Positions 1-11,339 of a DNA stretch of 64,000 nucleotides are shown here, piece by piece. A model generated the notes under the pieces. That model did not search any database and was not told the origin of the DNA. It worked only from the letters and a program-made list of their open reading frames with translations. The DNA is from Castanea sativa. Taxonomy: Eukaryota; Streptophyta; Magnoliopsida; Fagales; Fagaceae. The stretch lies in assembly GCF_040712315.1 (NCBI RefSeq), contig NC_134015.1:11428945-11492944 (forward strand), in the 5' to 3' direction. Both the position numbers and the translations under genes were made by a program. Numbering within the stretch: the first letter of the stretch is position 1; the number at the start of each line of letters is the position of its first letter.

Positions 1-1450
1 GGCAATTTCAGATTTTCTATCCATTTGTCTCTCTCTCTCTCACATCTCATTCTTCTCTTCGTTATCCCTCGCCCTTCTCTCTCTATCATTAAAACTATTG
101 CTTGAGCCTTTCTCTCAGTTCCCTTTTTCTCTACAAAATTACAGTCCCTATCGCTTCAGATTTGTCATTACTTTTTGCTTTTGTTTTTGTGGATGGGCTG
201 GGTTTTAAGGGATTTTGGTTCTAATGGAGATGAGAGTGTGGTTTGGGCAAGTCTCATTCATGATGAGTCTTCAAGGATTTAAAGGATTTTGATGTTGCTT
301 TGATTCTCATGACGGAAAAGATTTGGTTTTGGGTGCTCATCATGTTAATGGCAGTTGATGGGTTTTATCAAAATTTGGGTTCTGCAACTTTTTAATTCAT
401 ATATAGTCTTGTACAGCCCCTCTTTTGCAAAGAAATCACTAGGCACACAAGAAAATGAGTTGAAGAAATCCAACCCGACATAAAACAGTCTCTAGTGAAA
501 AAATGTGAAGGAAAGCATTTTCTTGATTTTTTTTTTCTCAAGATTAGATCTTCCTTTTTTCCATTCTTCTCCAGAAAGCCATGGTCTTGATGCCTTTGTT
601 GATCAGGTGGTTGTAATGATGTTGGAGAGAGGAAAAAAAAAAGACAAATGGAGAGAAAATCTAAAATTTCTGTGGAAACTGGAAACGGATGCTGGAGGAA
701 GAAAGAGATATGGTTTTTTAAGCCCTTGGATGTTTTACTTGCCAAGTGCCAGTCATCCGTATAAAAACTGGAGAGGAGATATTAAAACTGGAGAGGAGCT
801 TGTCCCAAAAAATGAAGGGAAAAACTAGCATAAGTACTCATCATGTCTTCTCAAATATTTACTTCCAACAAAGCCCCTATGTCTTAAAGTACAATAGCTA
901 ACATGAATGGTAGCTTAATTGGTAGATACGTTTTGGTATTTTTAATAGAAACATTCAGAGTTCAAATCTACAATCCCAACTGTGAGGTTCCGAGGACCCA
1001 AGAACCCGAAGACCCGAGGAAAGGATGGCCGACATGCGTTAAGCAAAATAAAATAAAGGAGTAAGGGAAATTACCTGGAGATGCCCGAAGATGATGTGGC
1101 CTGGGCACCGCTGACATAAGGGTTACAAATATCCGAAGGTGGCAGGCTAATTTAGAGGGTTGCATTAAATGCCCGGCAACAACCATGCTGGCCGCATTAA
1201 TTGAAGGATACCAATTCAATCCGTTGCATTAATGAGGATATGACCTGAACAGTGCTGAACGCGAAGTTAGAGCTTTGCACCATTGCCGACAGACAGATGT
1301 CAGAGGGACAAGCAAAGTATATTGTGAGGTGTAGGGCCACGATGAAAGGAACAAATGATATAAGTAAGAGTCAGGACACTACGTGTAGGAGGAGTTTTTT
1401 TGTTGTTGAACCCTCTCTACCAAATGTATTGTATGAGGACTCTTAAGTGA
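1..1450. other. Gene-free left edge, pyrimidine-rich leader-like start
   Basis: The first 130 bases on the plus strand are rich in CT runs, as in plant 5' leaders, but no open frame with recognisable homology follows. The short open frames at 392-828 overlap on both strands and resemble no family I know. Positions 970-1440 have a higher GC content and read like a degraded LTR-retrotransposon piece, but no ends can be fixed. I see no supportable gene. Confidence 0.4.
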
Positions 1451-1514
1451 ATAAAGCAGCATTAACGTTTTTAAGTTGATTTTATAAGTTTTTGGTCCTT
1501 ACACCAACTATTGA

Positions 1515-1518
<4 letters not shown>

Positions 1519-1573
<55 letters not shown>
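1519..1573. repeat. (AT)n microsatellite
   Basis: An uninterrupted AT dinucleotide run of roughly 27 units. The open frame reading YIYIY through it is an artefact of the repeat. Confidence 0.95.
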
Positions 1574-1575
<2 letters not shown>

Positions 1576-3447
1576 TATAAGGGTTCAATTGAGAAATTTG
1601 ATGGCCAACATACTGCCACCATATCAAGGGAAAGAAACCAATTATGTTATTGCATGTATACATTGCATGCTAACACAAACATAATTTTTAAAAACAAATT
1701 ATAGTCTTATTTTCTTCACAAGTCATACATCAGTTATTTGTATAAGAATACATAACCCCTTAATTAAGGAAAAAAACGAAAGTGGGGGGAAATTATTTAG
1801 GTACTCTCAAAATACGACAAAATGGTGTTCCTTCTTATCACATTTATGGTGGACCTTACAATGAATTTAATGTGTGGACTTCACCATAAATGTAAAAAGA
1901 GAGCACCACGTCACTATATTCTATAAGTACAAAAATGGGAAGGCTAAGCCCCTAGGCACAGTTAGACAAAATGAAGTTGTAAGAATTCAACAGTTCTGAA
2001 GATTTCAATTGGGATCCGATCCCCAAAATCATAGCTTGTTTGTGGATTATTTGGTGCATAATAAAATTTTAATTTTTTTAAACGCAAAATGAAACAAATT
2101 AATCATAAAGAAGTAGGGTTTCATCTTTTCCTATAAAAAAGAAACAAGAAATAATTTATTTTACAAGTTTACAAACAAGTAAGGAAAAATAATTCTCAAG
2201 CAGGAAAACAATTTCATTGCACCTTTGCATGATTTACAAGCTATCCTAAATTTGTTCAACTCACAAATTTATATCTACATCTAGTTGAACAAAATGTGGC
2301 AATTTCATAAGTGGAAACTAACAACTCAGGCTTTGATAGGGACAACTCACACAAGGTATTAGCCCATGGCAACTACAGAAAAGTTAGAAAAATACAACTA
2401 TTTCATTTATGGTTCAAACCAAAGTGTAGAGATTATCCCATGCCACAACCTCAGAGAGAGAATAATTTGTATGAAACCATGCAACTAACATTCAAAAAGA
2501 AAATAATAGAAAAGAAAGCAAGTTATATATCTTGTTACTTGAGTACCACTTATATTCACTCAATTTAATTCATTGCTTACCGAGATGGTTTACACCCCCA
2601 ATAAATATAAACGACAAAGCCTCTATGTTCGACTCCAGTTCAACTTATACCAATTTTAATTTTCCCAAATTCATCTTTAAACCCGAAATAGCTTTAAAGC
2701 ACATGAAAATTGTGTTAACCGGATATTATACCTAATTACCACTTGTATCATTGATATTCAACCTAATTCATTCTTTCCCAATAAAATTATATATTCTGTA
2801 AACTCAAAACTAAATCCGTACAACACAAGGACCATGAACTTCTTCTTCTTTTTTTAAAGTTTATGGCCATTTCTATTCCTTTATTTAAGCTTCGAGTATA
2901 CCCTCTTAATAAGAGAAAGTCCAGAGTTAACATTGTTCTTTGTAAAATAGTACTAGTCGACAATATTGAAAAACTTAACCCCTTTGGTTCAGCATCAAGG
3001 TAATAGAGTAGGGTGAGCAAAATGCGGGTCGGGTTTGGAGTCACCCGCAACCCGACCCAATAAAACACACGCACTTGAATGGATTTTTGACCTACCCGAA
3101 AGGTTGCTGAAATTTCTGGGTCAGGTTTCCGGGTTTGGGGTTGGTTTCTTTTTTGAAAACTTGACCAAATCACCAAATCTTTCGAAATTTATAACTTGAC
3201 AAAATCTCAATATTTATGAATTGCTTCTAACGGGTTGAATACAACCACAGGTAATGGTAGTAAATGGGCTTCGATTTAATGAGCATTAAACTTCATAGGA
3301 CTTCCACACTCGTTGTAATAGGAAGACCATGAACAAAAATATGAAAATAGGAGATGAAAGCAAAAAGAATCTTTTTTTCCACTTTCTTTTTTTCCTTTGG
3401 TATATAGTATAAAGATGAAAAAATTGTCCTTGGGATGATTGAAATAC
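1574..3447. other. AT-rich stretch without a gene
   Basis: Only short open frames with no recognisable similarity. From about 3200 to 3447 the sequence aligns with the intron downstream of exon 15 of transporter copy B (near 14760-14958), so the duplicated segment carrying relic A starts around here. Confidence 0.5.
3009..3140 (+). repeat. Possible end of a degenerate hAT-like element
   Basis: Begins TAGGGTGAGCAAAATGCGGG and continues with repeated GGGT/ACCC-type words. This resembles the terminal style of the two well-defined hAT elements elsewhere in this window, which begin TAGGGGTGTGC and have repeated CCGAAACC words. No matching second end or target duplication was found, so it is probably a truncated copy. 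Confidence 0.3.
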
Positions 3448-4112
3448 TAGTACACCAACAAGCACTAAAATTGGAGTGATCTTGGTCCATGTTTGAAGAT
3501 CCTGCATAATTGAAGCTTCATCCTTTTAAGAAATATTCAACTAAAACAATGAAGATACAATTCAAGAGAAATAGATTTTCTCTAGAAAAAACCAGCAAGA
3601 ACAATGACAATCCCACAAGAAAGTAGCCTAAGCATGTTCCTGCTGCAGAAACCTATGAATGGGATTCAAAATTATTTTTATTCAACTCCATTACATTGTA
3701 CAGATTTCTCATCCTTCTTACCAATAGAAGTAGTTGTTGTCCAGATTTATCCATAAAAGTTACCCCTAATGCTGTCATTGGAATCTGTACAACATCATCG
3801 AAATTACTTAAAAAGCATTAAGCAGAACTGAAGGTTGGAATTTCACGAAAAGAGTCAAGAACCTGAACCGCAACCATTGCCATGGTCTCAACACTACTCG
3901 AAAACCCTGTCATAGACAAAGTATTTCTCTATTCAACTTCCAAATTCCTTGTCAATTGTAGGTTGAATTAAAAAGGAACAAAAAAAGGAAAGAAAGTATT
4001 TTTCTACCAGCTAATATGAATATAGTTGCATAAAATGCAATGCTATTGACCCCACCAACTTGTTGTAGTACCATCAGGCCACTCCTACCTAACCCACCTT
4101 CATGTTAGCCAC

Positions 4113-4423
4113 TGTTAAATATTAGTATTAATACACCATGTTGAATATGCTAGTATGGATGCAGAAGCGAAAGCATAAAGTATAGAACACAATAACACAT
4201 AAAGATTACGTGGTTTAGGCTAACGGCCTACATCCACGGAGGAAATCCTAAAGGGCTACGTCAATAATATATTAGAGTGCAGTACAATCCTGTGTTACAA
4301 TGAACCATAATAATAGACTAAACCCCTAGACTAATAAACTTCTAGTACAAGTAGGAGACTTGGCTTGCACACAAAATAAAATTAGGCTTGGGCTTATACT
4401 AATAGGCTAATATATCTCTAACA
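4113..4423. mobile_element. Solo LTR in the intron of relic A
   Basis: 311 bp beginning TGTTAAATATTAG and ending ATATCTCTAACA, with TGTTA/TAACA inverted termini. It is flanked by a perfect 5-bp duplication GCCAC (4108-4112 and 4424-4428). The matching intron of copy B (about 15630-15650) lacks the insert and reads straight through GTTAGCCAAAAAGATC, which is the empty site. The internal ACGTGGTTTAGGC...CCTACATCCACGG wording is typical of copia-type LTRs. Confidence 0.85.
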
Positions 4424-5024
4424 GCCACAAAAGATCAAATAAGTTGCACACATGAAACATGCTGCAAAGATTAGCATAGAAAGATTTCAATGAGAGAATG
4501 AGCGTAAATCTATTGGAATAAGTCGAGAATACTAGCTCCAGAAAGCCATTGAAGGGTTTTTGTGTACTATTGTAAAATTATTCAAAAAACATGTCAATAT
4601 TTGCACACATGAAACACACAAAGATTACGTGGTTTAGGCTAACGGCCTACATCCACGGAGGAAATCCTAAAGGGCTACGTCAATAATATATTAGAGTGTA
4701 GTACAAATCCTGTGTTACAATGAACCATAATAATAGACTAAACCCCTAGACTAATAAACTTCTAGTACAAGTAGGAGACTTGGCTTGCACACAAAATAAA
4801 ATTAGGCTTGGGCTTATACTAATAGGCTAATATATCTCTAACAGCCACAAAAGATCAAATAAGTTGCACACATGAAACATGCTGCAAAGATTAGCATAGA
4901 AAGATTTCAATGAGAGAATGAGCGTAAATCTATTGGAATAAGTCGAGAATACTAGCTCCAGAAAGCCATTGAAGGGTTTTTGTGTACTATTGTAAAATTA
5001 TTCAAAAAACATGTCAATATTTGT
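4201..5024. repeat. 419-bp tandem duplication covering part of an LTR and exon 10
   Basis: The segment from 4201 recurs from 4620 with a period of 419 bp and almost no differences (an extra A near 4707 and one A/G-type change nearby). The unit holds the 3' part of the solo LTR and the whole decayed exon 10 of relic A. The near identity means either a very recent duplication or an assembly artefact. Confidence 0.9.
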
Positions 5025-5229
5025 TTCTAATAAAAAATGTTGGGAAAAATTCAAGACTATGTTTAAATTTTGCTACTTAAAATGGAAACAAAGAGATTTC
5101 TCATTGACATCTGAAGTCAAAACTTTTCTCTAATCTCAACAGCTTCTTGAGAGATATCTGCAATCTCCCCTCTTAAGGTTTTATAGAGCAGCTTCACACC
5201 CTTTCTCTCGACCAATCTTTGCTTGCAAA

Positions 5230-6345
5230 AAACGAAATTCATCATTTAAGCATGTCAACCGATGCTTGATAGATGCAATATACTCGGCAACACTGGAAAC
5301 CATTACAAATATCAGCAAGGTTGTGGATAGCCTCTATGTTAAGTCTGCGAAGATAATGGCATGAAGTTGTAGTGTTTCTAACTGCCACCATGTTTTTCTT
5401 GGTTTTATTCTTAAAGCAACTACCATGCTTTCTCACTTGATATACATGCTAGATTGATTGCTTGGTTGTTTTTAGCCTTATTTCTTTATGTGAGTTTTTG
5501 GATTCATTATGCTGGAGAACATTCATCTTAGTCTACAAATTTTGCAACAAGGCTAGTCAGCTAGTGGAACTTCATTTTAGTGATCAAATTGTTTTTCATT
5601 TGAGGAAAAGTGTCCATGTTCTGAAGTCTACTAGTGATTTATGTTTTTTAATAACCCTGAAATCAGAAATCATCATTTCAGCAAGAGCTTTAACGTGGTG
5701 TAACTTGCATTAAATTCTTCTTTGGATTAATTCTGCACGATTTGAGTGATAATATCTTAGGGTATTTAAGAATCACGAAAAAAAAAAGAAAAGAAAAAAG
5801 AAACCCAAATTGAAGTTGTTCTATTTGTATGCGCAATTTGGAGGCTTTCAAATGCTTAGTTGTACAATATAAAAAATCATGCAAATGATTTGATTAGCTG
5901 TATTGCACAAAAAGTGAGAAGTTGGGATGCCTACTTCCCACCTAATTATTATTTTTATTTATCTCTCAGATTTTTTTGATTTTGTTTTTGGTACTAAGCA
6001 CTGAAGAATAGCAAGAACAAAAAAATAACAGGAAAGAAGATAAGTTCATTTACTTTCCCCATTGTTTACACAAGACCATATAGGTTCATCGAACCATATG
6101 AAGCTAACTTTGCAAGGATAGCTTACAAGGATAGTTTACACAAGAAAATAATAGGTTCATAGAACCATACTGATCTCTTGAGTTCTTATTAGTGAAGCAT
6201 GACAAGGCAGCATTTACAACAGCTTCTGCCTATCAAAATTTGTTGCATTTTAAAGGATAGCTTACAGAGTTGTATCATACAATAACAATGGTGCAAAGAA
6301 TATAAAACAAGACTCAGAATGTCAAATTCAAATGAAGTTAGCTAC
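5230..6345. other. Intergenic AT-rich stretch
   Basis: Homology to copy B ends near 5270. The remaining open frames at 5242-5884 have no recognisable family, and the sequence has short direct repeats (for example AGGTTCATNGAACCATA near 6080 and 6150). No gene is supported. Confidence 0.4.
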
Positions 6346-6499
6346 CTGCCTCAGAGGCTCCAAAAGCCATGTGTTTTGCGTAGTCATTGGTTGTATGTTG
6401 TTTAGCATTGCCAATGATGGCATCATGGTGTTGTGCAATCCCTAAAGCATCTTTCAGGTTGACAGGGTTGGCACCATTGGATCTATTTCCAGCCAAATA
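6346..6499 (-). pseudogene. Alpha-mannosidase (GH38) exon relic
   Basis: Read on the minus strand, about 50 codons translate to a segment with DALGIAQHHDAIIGNAKQHT followed by TNDYAKHMAFGASEA. This matches the highly conserved AQHHDA(V)(T/S)GT-KQH-NDYAK stretch of plant vacuolar/lysosomal class II alpha-mannosidases. It ends at a plausible splice donor (GCAG|GTAGC at 6346). The frame meets a TAA at 6500-6502, and I could find no neighbouring exons. The conserved Gly-Thr after the HHDA core reads Gly-Asn. It is probably an isolated, duplicated exon rather than part of a working gene. Confidence 0.7.
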
Positions 6500-8765
6500 T
6501 TAAAGCTGCTATGCTGCACATTTTTAACATAAGGAAATTTCCTTCATTTATGTTTATTACCCAAATAAATGATGAGAAAACTCCACCCTATTGATGACCG
6601 GAAAACATCATCCTCTCTCTACATAGAACACATCTTTGTGTTCCTTGTAGAATTCTTGGAATATAAAGCAGATAACTTTTGTAACCAAATACCAAGAATA
6701 TATTACCTATCTATATCTATTCCCTATCTATTCTGATTCAACTTAACCACCAAGCCAGAGTGACACTAATGTCATACCAAATAATATCCACTCAGAATTC
6801 GGACATATTGCTTCAAGACTAGGTGACTAGTGAAAAAGCCAGTCCAATAAGCATTTGCCCTGTCTGCATACCTTCTAGCAAGCATTGGACAAGCTTATTA
6901 ATGGAAGTAAATTTCAATAAATTTTGCTTAGTCAACTATAATTAGAAGGAAAAACAGTAAAGCTTACGGGAAATAATCTTCAATTTTTACTGACCATAAT
7001 CCATTTGCTGCATTTTTTTGCCTTGGTAAAGATAGGTGGTGTAGAATACGAGGCATTAACTTGATCAGTCTTGAGAAAATTAAACACACTTGTAGATGCA
7101 TTACTAAAACTAAGTGAAGCATATTGAACAACTAATAAAGAGAAAGGTAGAAAAAAAAGAACGTTCTAAAGCTCCATTCCCATTTTGAAATTAATTAAAT
7201 TACATACCAAGAAATGATAAATAACAAATTAACAATAAGAATAGAACTAAAGAAGCATAAGAAGAAGAAAATACCTCTAAACAAGTACATTATATGGTGA
7301 CTAACTGAGTATCAAACAGAGAGTAAAAATAATCAAAATTAATTTAGAAGATGCATCACACTTGAAACTTGAAAGACACAATCTATAGGGATCAGGACAG
7401 GAAATCATAATATCTTTCAAACTACCAAGCTAAATGTTGTAATAATTAACATACCAAACTCACAAATAAGTTTACAGAACATGAGATGCCCCATAGTTTT
7501 AACACAGATTCTAAGAACACTTTAACCTCAAACATGCTATTAGAGAAAGGAGTGGTATAAATACGTGCAGAAATTATAGAGAATTAATTCCCAAATTAAA
7601 CCCTCAATCTTTTTTGAGAGCCACTATCCAAATCATCTAGTAATGGACCTGATATCAAGAGTCATTATTTGTAAATCTAGTGCCATATTTGAGTTTTGAA
7701 AATTTGCTTTTCATGCAATATTATATCTAGCCGCCTTCCTGTTGAAGCATGTGATGTTAAAACATCCAACAAAGAGTCTTCTTCCTTCTCTAGACTTTGC
7801 AACAAAAGCGTGCCACTCCATTTGGTATCTCTCTTCCAAATTCCACCAGGGATTAAAATAATTTGTCAAGCCTTGATGGGCCGACCTCCTGTTATGAAGT
7901 CTGAGTTTACAAGCAACATTACAGCTAAGCTTTCTATCTAATAAGACAGCCTTAACTGGCATAGCACCGTGCAGTGAATGTCTGTGGACATCATGTGATT
8001 TTCCTGTTCAAATCCCTTTTTTTTTTTTAAAGTAAATACTTCATTAAAAAGCAAGGGTATGGAACCCATGTACATGGGAAGTACACAAGAGATATGCCAA
8101 AAACTATTAACAATAATTACAAAGATCAAGCGTCACAAGTAAATTAGAAATGGAAACTTGTCTTGAATATGATATCCACTTATGAGATCTAAATAATGGA
8201 AAATGCTTAGATTTTTGAAAGACAAAATATTAGCTATATTTAATAAATCCACTGTATTTCATTTTTATATTTTGTTCTTCCAGGAAAAACTTAGTTGTTT
8301 TTTATATATATATAAGGAACCAATATCATTATGGCCAAAAAGTAATAATAATAATAAGATCCAAAGGTAACAAAGTCACATTATAGGAGCCGTCCAACCC
8401 CCAATCGTGAATGTATTGTGTGGCAACATCTTTTCCAATCTACAATGAAAACAACCAACTCAAATTACACATGCACACCCACAATCAACTCAAATTACAC
8501 ACAAATTAGCCACAAACCAATAAACAGCCTAATAAGCTTTTTTCTAAAAAAAGTTCCCCAAAATTACACCAATAGACAACCATAATAACGCAATAAATTC
8601 AACAATAAAGAACTAAAGGCTCAACCCAAATGAAAAATATACAAATAGAAATTAAAACAACATTGGTATTTCTATAAACAATTATTGTGAATGTTGAAAT
8701 TACATTGGGCACATTGAAAGTCAAATTAATGTGTAGTATCTCCCAACAAGTGGCCGTTATATATG
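6500..8765. other. Gene-free stretch
   Basis: AT-rich, with poly-A/T runs. Two overlapping open frames on opposite strands at 7696-7962 are the longest, with no family I recognise and no codon-bias support. Nothing else is supported. Confidence 0.4.
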
Positions 8766-9516
8766 TTACTTGACATTTGGTATGTTCCCTAGAATACAGC
8801 CGCAATGAGCAGGGAAACCGTAATCCTTACAGTAGTAAAACCATTGCTTAGAATCTCGTTCTATTTCACAGATATCATAGTAATATTCACCAGAGTCATC
8901 TTCAAGAGAATAACAACGAGTGAAGGGATGTTCATGTTGGTTGTACCATGTGGTTTGTGTTAGTGCAGCGCATTTGAAGTTAAGAACAAATTCACAAGTA
9001 GCACAATGAAATGCTCCAAACATTTCAGAATTACAACTACACCAATTTTGCTCATAATTTCTCAAGGAGAGGTAAAGACAATGCTCATGACATGCATGAG
9101 TAAGGGTGTCTGATAATAAAATACATAGAACATTGAAATTATAGTTGCATAACTGACAGTTGTACTTTAAGCCATTGCACCGTTGGTGGCAGACATTACA
9201 GAAAAAAGAAGCTTGTGGATAATTGAGGGTGAGAGGGTGTCTATCAAGTGGGTGCGGTTTTATTTTGGGTAATTTAGAACAAGATTTATGAAGAAAAAAG
9301 CTACACAGGGTACAACTGTAAAATGGAGAGAGAATGGATTGTACGCACCCGTTGCATTTTGTGTCATTCGAAATCTCTTCAGTAAGCTTCAAATCATGTT
9401 GGTGGCTAAAGTGTTTGATTTCTATGGCTATTTCAGTTCTGTCCTCCCCAACAGTGGTTTTTATGACTTTGCAAATTTTTGGGTCAAATGATTAATGGAG
9501 CTTCAGGTCTTCAGAT

Positions 9517-10588
9517 TAGGGGTGTGCAAAAAACCGAGGAACCGAACAAACCGATTGAAACCGACCGAACCATTGCCAAAATTTCGGTTTGGTTTCGGTG
9601 CGGTTCGGTTTCAGTTTCATTTTTTAAAAACCGAAATTTTCGGTTTTGGTTTCGGTGCTGGATTTTTTACCCCGAAACCAACCGAACCGAACCGATATAT
9701 ATATATATATTTATTTACGTAACTTTAAAACATAACTCTTCAGTGGCTTAGTGGTATGCTCCTTAAGTTTTGGCTAGCAGTTCTAGAGATCGAGTCTTCG
9801 CGTGGGCGTGAGTGATTTTTTGCTATTTAATTTTTTAAAACCCTAGAACTATAGCATGATATAAATAACCCTACTTTCTTCTTCTCTTTCATTTCTTTCC
9901 AGCCGCCCCTACCCCTAATTTCTTCTTCTCTTTTCTTTTTTTCCAGCCGCCCCTATCCTTCTTAATTTCTTCTTCTCTTTTCTTTTTTTCCAGCCGCCCC
10001 TATCCTCCTTAATTTCTTCTTCTCTTTTCTTTTTTTCCAGCCGCCCCTATCCTCCCTATTTTCTTCTTCTCTTTTCTTTTCATCAGCCCTTCTCACGTCT
10101 ACCTCAGCCTCCCCATTTTTTTCATTTCTTTTTGTTCTCTATGAGTCCCATGGACCATGGCCATGCCTTTCTCTTCTCTCTGAGTCACATCTCTATACAG
10201 AGAACGAAAAATCAATGGTAGGCTCAAGCATGGTGGTAGGCTCTTGCTATGGTGTGGTAAAGTTCAATTTTTTGTTTCAATCTATGTGTAAATTGTTGAA
10301 CAAATATTGTTGGAAATTTTTCTTTCTTTGTCGTTCTGATTTGTTCAATAGCTCCCTCTCTGTTGCTCTATTTATTTGTTTTTTATATGTGATTAAAGTT
10401 AGGGTTTTGAAAATCTCAATAACCCTTTCTTTGAAAAACTGAAAACCGACCGAAACCGAAATACACCGAAACCGTTCGGATTCCAGCCATTTCGGTCGGT
10501 TTCGGTTGAGAATTTCACAAACCGAAATATTCAGTTTCGGTTGGCCATACCCATAAAAACCGACCGAAACCGAACCGAAACACCCCTA
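9517..10588. mobile_element. Non-autonomous hAT element (copy 1) inside the DC1 gene
   Basis: 1072 bp with termini TAGGGGTGT and ACACCCCTA, flanked by a perfect 8-bp duplication CTTCAGAT (9509-9516, 10589-10596). These are hAT-superfamily hallmarks. The subterminal 150 bp at each end are packed with CCGAAACC/GGTTTCGG words in opposite orientations. The interior has no transposase. Open frames crossing it are not genes. Confidence 0.9.
9885..10085 (+). repeat. Polypyrimidine minisatellite inside the hAT element
   Basis: About four tandem copies of a ~58-bp unit, TTTCTTCTTCTCTTTTC...CCAGCCGCCCCTATCC. It lies in the central part of hAT copy 1. Confidence 0.85.
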
Positions 10589-11339
10589 CTTCAGATTTTG
10601 AATCGGTGGACTTCTCCTCTTTAAGTTCCTGCAAATTTATGTACTCCCTGTTAAAGGGGAGCATAGCACAATAGAGGTGGGCAAAAAAATCGCATCTTGA
10701 GCAATAGTAAAGCCAGTGTGTTTCCTCTTTTCGAACACAGAGTAGGCAAATTGGAGAGTCGGATTGATGGACTTCAAGGGAAGGAGTGAGGTCGAGAGGG
10801 TGGTTGTGACGGAAAGCTTTCAGTATGCATGGGCAAGCAGAATAACGTGAATGTATAACGAAATCGCATTGGACACAAAAATAGGGCAGATTGCCTTCTT
10901 TGCCACAGAAGTCGCAAGTGAACTTCGTCAGATACCAAATGCGGGTCAATTGGTGGTCATGGAATTTAGTTTCGATGGTGAGTGGAAAAGAAGAACATCT
11001 TATGTGAATGTTGAAGTTGCAACAGTAACAACAATTACTGTATTCAAAACTCTTTTCTCTACAGACGTTGCATTTGCTAAATCTACTATATTCTTCTTTG
11101 TTGCTATAATATTTATAAATGCCGAAAAGAATAAGAGGATGATCTGGGTGTGAGGGATGGTGCAACCCAAAGGGAAGTTCTACACATGATTTATGATGAA
11201 TGTACCGCCCTCTGCGTTCTTTACAACGGTAGCTAGGACCAAATACTAGTTCGGAGCACCCATTACAAGGTCGTCCACTTCTTTTATCTTCGTTAAAGAC
11301 CAACGGATGCTACCAATGCCACCAATGTTGAAGCTCCAT

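Larger units (their letters stand above)
3448..5222 (-). pseudogene. ERD6-like sugar transporter relic (copy A), exons 9-15
   Basis: The exons of copy B can be found in order on the minus strand: exon 15 (3448-3501), 14 (3593-3652), 13 (3722-3784), 12 (3863-3906), 11 (4008-4088), 10 (about 4470-4570, and again about 4890-4990) and 9 (5129-5222). In an intact gene they would encode the central loop through TM7-TM10. Breaks seen: exon 9 has a stop in place of a Gln codon, a +1 insertion and a lost GT donor; exon 10 has a stop in place of the conserved Trp; exon 11 has a 1-base deletion and loses one codon; exon 13 reads GQQL where B reads GRRP. Exons 1-8 and 16-18 are absent. A solo LTR and a tandem duplication interrupt it. 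It cannot encode a transporter. Confidence 0.9.
8766..11339 (-). pseudogene. DC1-domain (C1-like zinc finger) protein pseudogene, split by a hAT element
   Basis: The N-terminal half runs 11339 to 10597 and the C-terminal half 9508 to 8766. Both translate to Cys/His-rich repeats of the plant divergent C1 type (for example RPCNGCSELVFGPSYRC, CNVCREKSFEYSNCCYC, CDFCGKEGNLPYFCVQC, then CNGCVQSILSPFYSC, CNVCHQRCNGLKYNCQLC). DC1 proteins are a large plant-specific family, mostly of unknown function. The expected start (ATG at 11337-11339) is followed after nine codons by TAG (11310-11312) where family members usually have Gln-His-Pro-Leu. The halves are separated by the hAT insertion at 9517-10588. 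Just beyond it there is an in-frame TAA near 9488-9490. Without these breaks it would be about 490 residues. Codon structure between the breaks is intact, so inactivation looks fairly recent. Confidence 0.85.

Noticed and set aside
7696..7962. Pair of overlapping ~80-codon frames on both strands
   Set aside because: No recognisable domain, no splice or promoter context. It could be a decayed element, but nothing supports it.
9479..9751. Overlapping open frames with repeated Arg/Phe/Gly words
   Set aside because: They translate the CCGAAACC-type subterminal repeats of the hAT element.
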